A stretch of DNA of 13,286 bases, taken from NCBI GenBank assembly GCA_045631445.1, contig JAZQUS010000015.1, positions 1-13,286 on the forward strand, given 5' to 3'. Position 1 is the first letter of the stretch; each line of letters opens with the position of its first letter. Positions 6,515 to 13,278 of the stretch are shown here, piece after piece. The notes under the pieces are model-generated. The model ran no database searches. It was not told the origin of the DNA and was given only the letters and a program-made list of their open reading frames with translations. The stretch comes from RGIG4608 sp045631445. Its GTDB lineage: Bacteria; Bacillota; Clostridia; Oscillospirales; CAG-272. The translations under genes were made by a program, and so were the position numbers.

Positions 6515-6543
6515 ATTTTATCATATTATTGGAGTAAAGTCAA
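6515..6543 (-). promoter_or_regulatory. Promoter of the 82-residue protein gene
   Basis: On the minus strand TTGACT (6538-6543), 17 bases, then TAAAAT (6515-6520), about 33 bases before the ATG. No equally good promoter was found for the divergent DUF5685 gene. Confidence 0.65.
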
Positions 6544-6568
6544 TAATAAAAACACGCAGGAGGATTTT

Positions 6569-7465
6569 ATGTTTGGATATGTTTTGATTGATAAACCATC
6601 CCTGCGCGTGCGCGAGTTTGATTACTATCGTGCGACATATTGCGGACTTTGTCACGCTATGGGAAAGTGCACGGGTTGTGTTTCAAGAATGAGCTTGAGC
6701 TATGACGTTACTTTCTTTGCGCTTGTTCGAGAGATGCTTGAGGGTACGAGGGTTGAAATTGTAAAAAAGAGATGCCCAAGACATATAATTAAGCCAATAA
6801 ATACGGTACAAATAAATCCCGAGCTTGAATTTTCTGCCTATGTTGGAGGAATTTTGACATCGCAAAAGATTGTTGATAACCTTAACGATGAAAAGGGTGC
6901 GAAAAAGCTATTAGCAAAGGTTTTGCATTTAGTTTTCTCTCAAATGGAGAGGGAATCAATGTTTGGCTTGCCCGATCTTTACGATATAATATGTGAAAAG
7001 TTGAAGGCACTGGGTGAGCTTGAGCAAAATAGAGTTGCTTCAATAGACGCTCCTGCGGATATTTTTGGCGAGCTTATGGCAGAGGCATTGGCATTTGGGC
7101 TTGATGGTGATAAAAAATTGATTGCAAAAAACGTTGGTAAGCGCATTGGCAGATGGATTTACATAGTCGATGCATTTGACGATTATAAAAAGGACAGGGA
7201 AAGCGGAAGTTACAATCCCTTTGTATTGCTCTATGATGGACAGGATTTTACTGAGGATAATCTTGTTTCAATTTCAAAAATGCTTGAAGCGGAGCTCTCG
7301 CTCGCTTTTTCAGCGATAGAATTAATAGACGATGAGGATAAAAACAGGGAAGAGGTTGTTAAAAATATTCTTTGCCTTGGAATGCCTCAGAGTGTTAAAA
7401 GAGTTTGTGAAAAGTTAAATAAAAAAGACAAAAAAGAGAAAAATAATATAGGAGAAGATAGATGA
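6569..7465 (+). CDS. DUF5685 family protein
   Basis: A 298-residue cytosolic protein that I recognise as DUF5685, a Bacillota family without known function. The N-terminus has the family hallmark FDYYRATYCGLCHAMGK (C25 and C28), then C34, C37 and a later CPRH (C69, H72), together a likely metal site. RMSLSYDVTFFAL follows the first cysteines, as usual for the family. In the C-terminal half VDAFDDYKKDRESGSYNPF (about 206-224) is an acidic D-rich motif reminiscent of isoprenoid-synthase-like helical folds, though no such activity is shown. The C-terminus is Lys-rich. AGGAGG at 6558-6563 supports the start. Its stop overlaps the J-protein start as ATGA (7462-7465), so the two are translationally coupled. 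Confidence 0.88.
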   Translation: MFGYVLIDKPSLRVREFDYYRATYCGLCHAMGKCTGCVSRMSLSYDVTFFALVREMLEGTRVEIVKKRCPRHIIKPINTVQINPELEFSAYVGGILTSQKIVDNLNDEKGAKKLLAKVLHLVFSQMERESMFGLPDLYDIICEKLKALGELEQNRVASIDAPADIFGELMAEALAFGLDGDKKLIAKNVGKRIGRWIYIVDAFDDYKKDRESGSYNPFVLLYDGQDFTEDNLVSISKMLEAELSLAFSAIELIDDEDKNREEVVKNILCLGMPQSVKRVCEKLNKKDKKEKNNIGEDR

Positions 7466-8079
7466 AAGATCCATATAAGGTGCTTGGCGTTGAGGCAAAC
7501 GCGACAGATGAACAAATAAAGGACGCATATCGCGCTCTTGTTAAAAAATATCATCCCGATAAATTTGCAGACAGTGATCTTGCCGAGCTTGCAAATGAAA
7601 AGATGAAGGAAGTTAATGCCGCTTATGATGAAATTCAAAAGATGAGAAGCGGTGGAAATCAAAACAGAAACACACATGGCGGTGGAGGATACAACCCAGG
7701 TAGCTCATCAAGTAGTGAATTCTATACCAGAGTTCGTCAGCTTATCAATATGGGCAATATCTATGAGGCAGAGCAGATTCTTCATACAACTCCTCAAGAA
7801 ACAAGAAATGCGGAGTGGAATTATCTTTATGCCTGCGTGCTTGCCAAAAAGGGCTATTATGCCGATGCACAGAGATTTTTTGATATGGCTTGCAATATGG
7901 ATCCCGGCAATCACGAATATCAGCACGCGAGAAATATGTTCCGTGGCAGAGCACAACATAATGGATCGTATAGAACGTATCAATCCAACGGTTGTTGCGA
8001 CCTTGACTGTTGTACATCACTTATTTGTATGGACTGCTGCTGTGAATGTATGGGTGGCGACCTTATCGCTTGTTGCTAA
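7462..8079 (+). CDS. J-domain protein with cysteine-rich tail
   Basis: A 205-residue Hsp70 co-chaperone-like protein, not the canonical DnaJ. Residues 4-62 form a J domain with the HPD tripeptide at 31-33, the part that stimulates DnaK ATPase activity. A Gly/Asn/Ser linker (64-85) follows. Residues 86-160 are helical with a TPR-like pattern (NMGNIYEAEQIL, AKKGYYADAQRFFDMA). The tail from 178 to 205 holds 11 cysteines in 28 residues, including CC, CCC and a terminal CC. It lacks the CxxCxGxG zinc repeats of DnaJ. GGAGAA at 7451-7456 is the ribosome site. It is coupled by overlap to DUF5685 and followed 9 bases later by a membrane protein, suggesting a joint envelope or metal-related job that cannot be named. 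Confidence 0.92.
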   Translation: MKDPYKVLGVEANATDEQIKDAYRALVKKYHPDKFADSDLAELANEKMKEVNAAYDEIQKMRSGGNQNRNTHGGGGYNPGSSSSSEFYTRVRQLINMGNIYEAEQILHTTPQETRNAEWNYLYACVLAKKGYYADAQRFFDMACNMDPGNHEYQHARNMFRGRAQHNGSYRTYQSNGCCDLDCCTSLICMDCCCECMGGDLIACC

Positions 8080-8088
8080 GGTGATAAT

Positions 8089-8628
8089 ATGGCAAAAAGG
8101 AAGTCTTCTTTTGATAAAAGAATTGTGGTAACAGGCGTTCTCGTTGCGCTTTCGGTGATAATTTTGTATCTTGGATGCGCGATTGAGGTGCTTGACCTAA
8201 CTATGAGCGCGATAGTTTCGCTTCTTGTGGTGGTTATAGTAATTGAGATGGGATATAAATATGCGTGGTTTGCGTACGTTGCAACGGCAATTTTGTCGCT
8301 CGTGCTCCTGCCACAGAAAACCCCTGCAATATTCTATACCTGCTTTATGGGATTTTATCCTATTATCAAATCCCACGTTGAACGCTTGGGTTCTGCGCTC
8401 GTCCGCTGGATTATAAAACTTGTAGCGGGAAACGCGGCACTTATTGCGATGTTCTGGCTTATCAGTATCTTCGTGCCCAACGAATTTGACGGTGGATTAC
8501 TACTCGTTGGTACATACATCTTGGGACTTGCCGCATTCGTTATGTACGACGTCGCGCTCACAAAACTCATTACCTTCTACTTCATAAAACTCAGGGATAG
8601 AATTAAGATTTATAAGTTTTTGAGATAA
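8089..8628 (+). CDS. Multi-pass membrane protein of unknown function
   Basis: A 179-residue protein with about five membrane helices, near residues 12-33, 38-54, 58-92 (probably two), 108-129 and 136-166, and a basic C-terminus. The loop FYPIIKSHVERLGSALVRW (89-107) carries the most polar residues between membrane segments. I do not recognise a named family with confidence. Its AAGGTG ribosome site overlaps the stop codon of the J-protein gene, so it is the last gene of the DUF5685 operon. A strong terminator follows immediately. Codon use resembles its neighbours and nothing suggests transfer. Confidence 0.85.
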   Translation: MAKRKSSFDKRIVVTGVLVALSVIILYLGCAIEVLDLTMSAIVSLLVVVIVIEMGYKYAWFAYVATAILSLVLLPQKTPAIFYTCFMGFYPIIKSHVERLGSALVRWIIKLVAGNAALIAMFWLISIFVPNEFDGGLLLVGTYILGLAAFVMYDVALTKLITFYFIKLRDRIKIYKFLR

Positions 8629-8629
8629 G

Positions 8630-8664
8630 AAAAAAGCCATCGGACGTGTTTCGGTGGCTTTTTT
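8630..8664 (+). terminator. Terminator of the DUF5685/J-protein operon
   Basis: A 13-bp stem (8630-8642 with 8652-8664, including one T-G pair) has its own A and T tracts forming the base and the run of six Ts. It separates the conserved operon from the accessory DpnI cassette. Confidence 0.9.
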
Positions 8665-8707
8665 GTTGATAGAAATTGAAGTTTTTTATTAAAATAGAAT
8701 TTGGATC

Positions 8708-8736
8708 TTGACATTGTTCGAGATATGGAATATAAT
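8708..8736 (+). promoter_or_regulatory. Perfect consensus promoter of the DpnI cassette
   Basis: TTGACA (8708-8713), 17 bases, TATAAT (8731-8736): an exact sigma-A consensus and the strongest promoter in the window. Transcription would start near 8743, so in-frame starts at 8701 or 8725 are excluded and the real start is the ATG at 8770. Confidence 0.85.
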
Positions 8737-8769
8737 AGATACAGTAAATCTTTTTGGAGGAGAAAAACT

Positions 8770-8964
8770 ATGCTTCAATACATTACCGCACGAGAGGCGG
8801 CTGAAAAGTGGAATATATCACAAAGGCGTGTTTCCATTCTCTGTGCCGAAAACCGAATTCCCAATGTTGCTATGCTTGGTAATATGTGGATTATTCCAAG
8901 AGATGCGGAGAAGCCGGTGGATATGCGTAAAAAAGAAAATAGAAATAAAGAGAAATGGTTATGA
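8770..8964 (+). CDS. Small helix-turn-helix DNA-binding protein
   Basis: A 64-residue protein with an excisionase/MerR-like winged helix. The pattern YITAREAAEKWNISQRRVSI (residues 4-23) gives the two HTH helices, and the wing follows with RIPNVAMLGNMWIIPRDAEKP (33-53). GGAGGAG at 8756-8762 decides the start. Its stop overlaps the next gene's ATG as ATGA at 8961-8964. Such stand-alone HTH proteins are common in Bacillota and often control the gene they precede. Here it heads a DpnI/DpnD operon, which suggests a controller role like the C proteins of restriction systems, though its family differs. That role is inferred from position only. The basic tail may add DNA affinity. Confidence 0.82.
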   Translation: MLQYITAREAAEKWNISQRRVSILCAENRIPNVAMLGNMWIIPRDAEKPVDMRKKENRNKEKWL

Positions 8965-9731
8965 ATTTAAAATTTAACTTAGACATAGTAGAAAACTATC
9001 ATAGTAATACTCAAAAGGCGCGTGTTTTGACAGAAAGTTGGGTAACTGAAAATTTATATTGTCCAAGATGTGGACATCCCAATATATCACACTTTGAGAA
9101 TAATCGTCCTGTTGCGGATTTTTATTGTCCATCCTGTAGTAATGAATTCGAACTTAAAAGCAAAAAAGGTTCTATACAGCATAAAGTCAACGATGGTGCA
9201 TACGAAACAATGATACAAAGGATAACGAGCAATCAAAATCCTGATTTTTTATTTATGAATTATTCAAAAGAGCAAAATTGTGTTAAAGATTTAATTTTGA
9301 TTCCTAAACACTTTTTTGTTCCTGATATAATTGAAAAAAGACCCCCATTGGCTCCTACTGCTCGGCGCGCTGGTTGGGTTGGATGTAATATTTTGATTGA
9401 TAAAATACCTGTGCAGGGAAGAATTGATATAGTAACAAACGGACAGTCTAAACCCGTTATGGATGTGGTTAATTTGGTCAATAAAAGCAATTCGTTGGTT
9501 GTTTCGAACGTTTCAGCAAGAGGTTGGTTGATGGATGTTTTGAATTGCGTGAATCAAATTCCACACGATGTTTTTGGCTTGGGTGAAATATACCAATTTG
9601 CAAATTCATTAGCAATAAAGCACCCGCAAAACAATAATATTGAAGCAAAAATAAGGCAACAGCTTCAATTTCTGAGAGATAAAGGATATATTGAATTTTT
9701 AGGAAACGGAGTTTATAGAAAGTTACAATGA
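8961..9731 (+). CDS. dpnC: DpnI-type methyl-directed restriction endonuclease
   Basis: Closely resembles Streptococcus pneumoniae DpnI as I remember its sequence, including NSQKAR-like, HFENNRPVADFYC, FELKSKKG, APTARRAGW and IRQQLQ-LRDK segments. DpnI cuts GATC only when the adenine is methylated. From ATG 8961 the protein has 256 residues, against about 254 for DpnI. The N-terminal PD-(D/E)XK domain has D53, E64 and K66 at the same positions as DpnI. A structural zinc site is formed by C34, C37, C56 and C59. The C-terminal winged helix (about 185-255) adds sequence-specific methyl-GATC recognition. A start two codons upstream is possible, but 8961 fits the DpnI N-terminus and the ATGA overlap. 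No catalytic residue is missing, so it should be active, which requires a host without Dam-type GATC methylation. Confidence 0.96.
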   Translation: MNLKFNLDIVENYHSNTQKARVLTESWVTENLYCPRCGHPNISHFENNRPVADFYCPSCSNEFELKSKKGSIQHKVNDGAYETMIQRITSNQNPDFLFMNYSKEQNCVKDLILIPKHFFVPDIIEKRPPLAPTARRAGWVGCNILIDKIPVQGRIDIVTNGQSKPVMDVVNLVNKSNSLVVSNVSARGWLMDVLNCVNQIPHDVFGLGEIYQFANSLAIKHPQNNNIEAKIRQQLQFLRDKGYIEFLGNGVYRKLQ

Positions 9732-10057
9732 ATACCTATGTTTTTTATACGCAAGAGGGATATACAGAGAGTCCTAAAGGTGAAAATATCGAAAATTTGC
9801 AAATTTTAGGTTTTGTTAAGGGTGAAAATGTTTCACGAGCACTTGAAAATTTATTGAAAGAAAATTCTTGGATAAAAGAAAGTGGCTTTGATAAAAATTC
9901 TATATTGGCTCGACAGTTGTTGGACGATGCATTAAAATCTAATATTCAAAAAACAGTGGATTATTTGTGGGTAGATGAAAAAAGACATTTCGAAGAAGAT
10001 CCGTGTGATAATCACATTTTTATATTCCTAAAAGAACTCAAAAAAGCTATCAACTGA
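9728..10057 (+). CDS. dpnD: DpnD/PcfM-like protein
   Basis: A 109-residue acidic protein starting MNTYVFYTQEGYTESPKGEN. The N-terminal Y-x-x-Q-E-G-Y-T pattern and the ENLQILGFVKGEN segment match DpnD, the small partner encoded after DpnI in the pneumococcal cassette, and the DpnD/PcfM family. Its function is unknown. The ATG overlaps the endonuclease stop (ATGA, 9728-9731), as the endonuclease overlaps the HTH gene, so all three are translationally coupled. The protein is longer than the core motif, with a helical C-terminal half of about 60 residues (ILARQLLDDALKSNIQKTVD and beyond) that I cannot place. The preserved order dpnC-dpnD supports transfer as a unit. Confidence 0.85.
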   Translation: MNTYVFYTQEGYTESPKGENIENLQILGFVKGENVSRALENLLKENSWIKESGFDKNSILARQLLDDALKSNIQKTVDYLWVDEKRHFEEDPCDNHIFIFLKELKKAIN

Positions 10058-10066
10058 TATTATATT

Positions 10067-10125
10067 ACTTTGTTCGCCAAGATCTTTCGCTGCGCTCGAG
10101 GATGACGTGCCCATGCGCGCAGGCG
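10067..10125. repeat. GC-rich repeat-like junction sequence
   Basis: Between dpnD and the methylase remnant the composition switches sharply to GC-rich, with GATCTTTCGCTGCGCTCGAG at 10081-10100 followed by GATGACG. The reverse strand reads VILERSERS, a translation typical of the GTCAT(C/T)CTSRAGCG... family of dispersed intergenic repeats seen in many bacterial genomes. I identify it by that resemblance only; the right boundary is uncertain. It marks the breakpoint where the methylase gene was truncated. Confidence 0.5.
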
Positions 10126-10484
10126 AGGGTATGTATTTCTATTTCGATATTATTAAGTATAGCGAATACATCGAAAACGACCTGTCCCACTTGAATATGA
10201 AAGCTTTTCTTCCTGAAATTCATAGAGTAGCGGAAGAAGCTTATCGTGTTTTGAAAAAGGACAAGTTTTGTGCCGTTCTTATGGGTGATACTCGCAAAAA
10301 CGGAATGGTACAACCATTGGCATTTGAAACAATGACAATGTTCCGTCTTGCCGGCTTTAAACTTAAAGAAATTATTATTAAAGAGCAACACAACTGTCAA
10401 GCAACAGGATATTGGAAAACTAATAGTGTAAAATACAATTTTCTTTTGCTTGCTCACGAATATTTGTTTGTTTTTAAAAAATGA
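10107..10484 (+). pseudogene. C-terminal remnant of a DNA methyltransferase
   Basis: An open frame of 125 codons that begins at a GTG without a ribosome site, inside the GC-rich junction. From about residue 14 it reads as the end of an N6_N4-type DNA methyltransferase: YSEYIENDLSHL, EAYRVLKKDKFCAVLMGDTR, the LAGFKLKEIIIKEQHNC strand and NFLLLAHEYLFVFKK. These match the region after the catalytic (D/S)PPY motif. The PPY motif and the rest of the AdoMet-binding core are missing, so it cannot be a working enzyme. The class looks unlike the D12-type Dam/DpnM methylases, so it is not an obvious GATC methylase. It probably records an earlier modification gene replaced or cut by insertion of the upstream DNA. 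A downstream partner for a split methylase was not found. Confidence 0.78.
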
Positions 10485-10510
10485 GATTATTTATTATCAA
10501 TATAATAAAC

Positions 10511-10537
10511 CGCCCGACTTCATATCGAAGTCGGGCG
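10511..10537. terminator. Bidirectional terminator between methylase remnant and gap
   Basis: CGCCCGACTTC (10511-10521) pairs perfectly with GAAGTCGGGCG (10527-10537) around an ATATC loop. T-rich sequence follows on the plus strand (ATATTTTTAAC), and TTTATTATATT follows on the minus strand. It serves gap from the right and any transcription of the DpnI cassette from the left. Confidence 0.85.
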
Positions 10538-10554
10538 ATATTTTTAACTTTTAA

Positions 10555-11580
10555 TTAGTTAAGCTCAGCAAAGTACTTAATTGTACGAACCATCTGGCTT
10601 GTGTAGCTGTTCTCGTTATCGTACCAAGAAACAACCTGTACCTGATATGTGTCGTCGTCGATCTTAGCAACCATTGTCTGTGTTGCATCGAAGAGAGAAC
10701 CGTATCTCATACCGATAACGTCGGAAGAAACGATTTCGTCTGTGTTGTAACCGAAGGACTCGTTAGAAGCAGCCTTCATAGCAGCGTTGATGCCGTCCTT
10801 TGTGATGTTCTGACCCTTAACAACTGCAACAAGGATTGTTGTAGAACCTGTGCATGTAGGAACTCTCTGTGCAGAACCGATAAGCTTACCGTTAAGCTCA
10901 GGAATTACAAGGCCGATTGCCTTTGCAGCACCTGTGGAGTTGGGAACGATGTTCTGTGCGCCAGCACGAGCACGACGAAGGTCACCCTTTCTGTGAGGAC
11001 CGTCAAGAATCATCTGGTCACCTGTGTAAGCGTGAACTGTTGTCATGATACCGCTCTGGATGGGAGCATAATCATTAAGAGCCTTAGCCATGGGAGCGAG
11101 GCAGTTTGTTGTACAAGAAGCAGCAGAGATGATTGTATCATCAGCTGTAAGTGTTTCATTGTTTGTACCAAATACGATTGTCTTAAGATCGTTACCTGCG
11201 GGAGCAGAGATAACAACCTTCTTAGCACCTGCATCGATGTGTGCCTGAGATTTTTCCTTTGAGCAGTAGAAACCTGTGCATTCAAGAACTACGTCAACAC
11301 CGAGTTCACCCCAAGGGCAATCAGCTGCGTTCTTTTCAGCATAGATCTTAAGTGTTTTACCGTCAACTGTGATTGTGCCTGCTTCGTCATCGGACTCAAC
11401 TGTGTGACCAAGAGCAAGGTAGTTACCCTGAGCTGTGTCGTACTTGAGAAGGTGAGCGAGCATCTTGGGGCTTGTAAGGTCGTTGATTGCAACGATTTCA
11501 TAACCCTCAGCACCGAACATCTGACGGAATGCAAGACGGCCGATACGACCGAATCCGTTAATAGCAACTTTTACTGACAT
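10555..11580 (-). CDS. gap: Glyceraldehyde-3-phosphate dehydrogenase
   Basis: A 341-residue glycolytic enzyme that oxidises glyceraldehyde-3-phosphate to 1,3-bisphosphoglycerate using NAD and phosphate. The Rossmann motif INGFGRIGR (7-15) starts the protein. N33-D34 at the end of the second strand point to NAD rather than NADP. The catalytic Cys156 sits in SAASCTTNCLAP, and the base His183 in TTVHAYTGDQ. The substrate-binding DLRRARAGAQNIVP and NSTGAAKAIG segments and the C-terminal SWYDNENSYTSQMVR are intact. ATG at 11578-11580 is chosen because GGAGG lies at 11589-11593; the ATG at 11593-11595 overlaps that site and is not used. Codon use is strongly biased, as expected for a highly expressed gene. 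It is single-gene, with its own promoter and terminator. Confidence 0.98.
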   Translation of the reverse strand: MSVKVAINGFGRIGRLAFRQMFGAEGYEIVAINDLTSPKMLAHLLKYDTAQGNYLALGHTVESDDEAGTITVDGKTLKIYAEKNAADCPWGELGVDVVLECTGFYCSKEKSQAHIDAGAKKVVISAPAGNDLKTIVFGTNNETLTADDTIISAASCTTNCLAPMAKALNDYAPIQSGIMTTVHAYTGDQMILDGPHRKGDLRRARAGAQNIVPNSTGAAKAIGLVIPELNGKLIGSAQRVPTCTGSTTILVAVVKGQNITKDGINAAMKAASNESFGYNTDEIVSSDVIGMRYGSLFDATQTMVAKIDDDTYQVQVVSWYDNENSYTSQMVRTIKYFAELN

Positions 11581-11623
11581 TTTAATGTCCTCCATAAAAT
11601 AAATTATTTTTTATTGTAGGTCC

Positions 11624-11639
11624 GGAACTTTTTAGTTCC
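11624..11639 (-). promoter_or_regulatory. Hairpin in the gap leader
   Basis: GGAACT (11624-11629) and AGTTCC (11634-11639) form a 6-bp stem with a TTTT loop, near the predicted 5' end of the gap transcript. It may stabilise the mRNA. No regulatory role is shown. Confidence 0.45.
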
Positions 11640-11650
11640 CATACACATCT

Positions 11651-11679
11651 ATTTTATCGCATTTTTGCAAAATATACAA
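11651..11679 (-). promoter_or_regulatory. Promoter of gap
   Basis: On the minus strand TTGTAT (11674-11679), 17 bases, TAAAAT (11651-11656). The predicted start near 11644 gives a leader of about 60 nt with a small hairpin and GGAGG. Bases 11680-11840 between this and the divergent promoter are AT-rich and hold no gene. Confidence 0.68.
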
Positions 11680-11840
11680 GGGCTTTGACAAAAATTTCTC
11701 AATTTTGGTAACTTGTTCGAATAATTGCAATGTTTTGCGTGATTTTTGGATATTTTGCACAAATAAATCATTTATTTTTATCTATGACGGACATAAAAAC
11801 ATAATTTTTGAAAATAAATTTGCGAAAATTCAATTATTTG

Positions 11841-11869
11841 TTGAAAAATATGTTTTTATAGTGTATAAT
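11841..11869 (+). promoter_or_regulatory. Promoter of the YitT-family gene
   Basis: TTGAAA (11841-11846), 17 bases, TATAAT (11864-11869); two further TATAAT-like boxes follow within 15 bases. An 11-bp inverted repeat, ATAAAAACATA at 11793-11803 and its complement at 11849-11859, places its right arm in the promoter spacer. Confidence 0.65.
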
Positions 11870-11913
11870 ATGTATAATATATAATATTTATATTTTCTCT
11901 ATTCGAGGTTGTT

Positions 11914-12852
11914 ATGAAATTAAATTTAAGTAAACTTGACGTTTGGTCTTATATAAAAAATTTCTTTTTAGTCGTTTTGGGAACGGGCGTGCTCGCGTTT
12001 GGCACTGCGGTTTTCCTTGTTCCTTACGAGCTTGTAACAGGCGGTGTTTCGGGACTTGCAATCGTGCTTGATGCATTTTCTCGCGATGTGTTAGGCTACA
12101 CCTTGGGAGAGGATTTCTACATTACCGCACTCACATGGATTTTGTTCTTTTTGGGATTGATTTTTATTGGCAAGGATTTTGCTTTGAAAACCATTCTTTC
12201 AACAATATTCTATCCAATAATGTATGGTTGGTGCGCAATGCTTGTGGATTCTGAGTTGAACATACTCAACGGGTATTTTATCATTCACAATTCGCCATAT
12301 CACGACGTTGCAGTTGTTATTGCGGCAACGCTTGGCGGTGTTTGTGTAGGCGTTGGTTGTGCTATTGCCTATAAGGGCGGCGGCTCGACGGGTGGTGTTG
12401 ACGTTCTTGCCTTCTTGTTTACGAAAATATTCAAGAAGATTAAAAGCTCCCATATAATTTTTGCTATTGATGCAATTATCGTAATTCTTGGTATTTTTGT
12501 TATCGATGATATGGTTGTTTCACTTTTGGGTATAGTTTCTGCTTTTCTTTGCGCTATGATGATTGATAAGGTGTTCCTCGGAAACGATGGTGCGTATATG
12601 GCACATATTGTGTCCGACGAGCATGAAATAATTGCGAGGGGAATTATTAGACAACTTGATAGAACGGCAACAGTGGTTGACGTGACAGGGGCATACTCAA
12701 ATGAATCTAAAAAGATGCTTATTGTGTCCTTTAGCATGCGCGAATATGCATATTTAATGCATATTATCAATCACGCAGACCCCAATGCATTCGTTACCAT
12801 CAGCCGCGCCTTCGAAAATCACGGTGAAGGCTGGACGAGAGATAAAAAGTAA
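11914..12852 (+). CDS. YitT family membrane protein (DUF161-DUF2179)
   Basis: A 312-residue inner-membrane protein. The first membrane helix (about 15-38) leads into the family motif FLVPYELVTGGVSGLAIVLD (34-53). Further helices lie near 70-90, 95-112, 130-155 and 180-215. The motif GGGSTGGVDVLAFLF (about 154-168) matches the second family signature. The cytoplasmic DUF2179 domain occupies about 225-305 and includes RQLDRTATVVDVTGAYSNES and the final SRAFENHGEGW. YitT-type proteins are widespread in Bacillota without a settled function; some are suspected transporters. The ribosome site GAGGTT is weaker than elsewhere in the window. It stands alone, divergent from gap, and ends at a clear terminator. 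Confidence 0.95.
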   Translation: MKLNLSKLDVWSYIKNFFLVVLGTGVLAFGTAVFLVPYELVTGGVSGLAIVLDAFSRDVLGYTLGEDFYITALTWILFFLGLIFIGKDFALKTILSTIFYPIMYGWCAMLVDSELNILNGYFIIHNSPYHDVAVVIAATLGGVCVGVGCAIAYKGGGSTGGVDVLAFLFTKIFKKIKSSHIIFAIDAIIVILGIFVIDDMVVSLLGIVSAFLCAMMIDKVFLGNDGAYMAHIVSDEHEIIARGIIRQLDRTATVVDVTGAYSNESKKMLIVSFSMREYAYLMHIINHADPNAFVTISRAFENHGEGWTRDKK

Positions 12853-12861
12853 ATTTTACTT

Positions 12862-12889
12862 AAGGAGAGTCATAACGGCTCTCCTTTTT
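12862..12889 (+). terminator. Terminator of the YitT-family gene
   Basis: AAGGAGAGTC (12862-12871) pairs with GGCTCTCCTT (12877-12886), with one T-G pair and an ATAAC loop, ending in a five-T run. The repeat element of copy B begins 8 bases after it. Confidence 0.88.
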
Positions 12890-12933
12890 GATAGATAAAT
12901 TGTGATTTATCGGGGAGAAGATAGTTAAGAAAA

Positions 12934-12962
12934 GATTTAGGGGGATTTTGAAAAATCCCCCT
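12934..12962. repeat. Hairpin inside the TIR of copy B
   Basis: AGGGGGATTTT and its complement face each other across GA at about 12939-12962. The centre TTTTGAAAAA is shared with copy A (2320-2329 region), but the flanking stem bases differ. Confidence 0.6.
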
Positions 12963-13250
12963 ATAACCCCAAAACTTTTAAATCGTTTTTTTGAAAATAA
13001 ATTTCGCGCAAATTGTGTCACGCCTCGCGCAAAAAAAACAATAGTTAATAGAAGATAAATGGCGAGGCAAACAAACCGTTTGATGTCTACACGACATCAT
13101 TTTGCGAGCAAAAACACGGTTTGTCTATGTGCCGTTATAGAACTAATGATTTTTCTCGGTGTTAGCAGGCACCTCGAAAAATCCAATTTGCTACTAAAAG
13201 CGTAGCCATATTGCTATCAAAACGGCTATGTGCAGGGTAGCAAAGCGTGG

Positions 13251-13278
13251 TTTTTTCGTTTGTTTGCAAACGGAAAAA
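13251..13278 (-). repeat. Hairpin in copy B matching the 13-bp hairpin of copy A
   Basis: CGTTTG (13257-13262) pairs with CAAACG (13267-13272), extended by five T-A pairs past a single bulged G. It sits at the same place relative to the 55-base conserved segment as the 2411-2438 hairpin of copy A, with a different stem sequence. Confidence 0.7.

Noticed and set aside
6483..6524. Fourteen extra N-terminal residues on the small minus-strand protein
   Set aside because: They would cover its AAGGAGAT ribosome site and overlap the -10 box region of its promoter.
7652..8131. Plus-strand frame of 159 codons overlapping the J-protein gene
   Set aside because: Out of frame with the J domain and cysteine tail, no ribosome site, and no family resemblance.
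8701..8769. Longer N-terminus for the HTH protein
   Set aside because: The extra codons lie in the consensus promoter and upstream of the predicted transcript start; GGAGGAG precedes the ATG at 8770.
10065..10457. Minus-strand frame of 130 codons opposite the methylase remnant
   Set aside because: Antisense to a clear methylase C-terminus, and its end is only the translated GC-rich repeat.
11581..11595. Five extra N-terminal residues on GAPDH
   Set aside because: That ATG overlaps the GGAGG ribosome site that correctly serves the ATG at 11578-11580.
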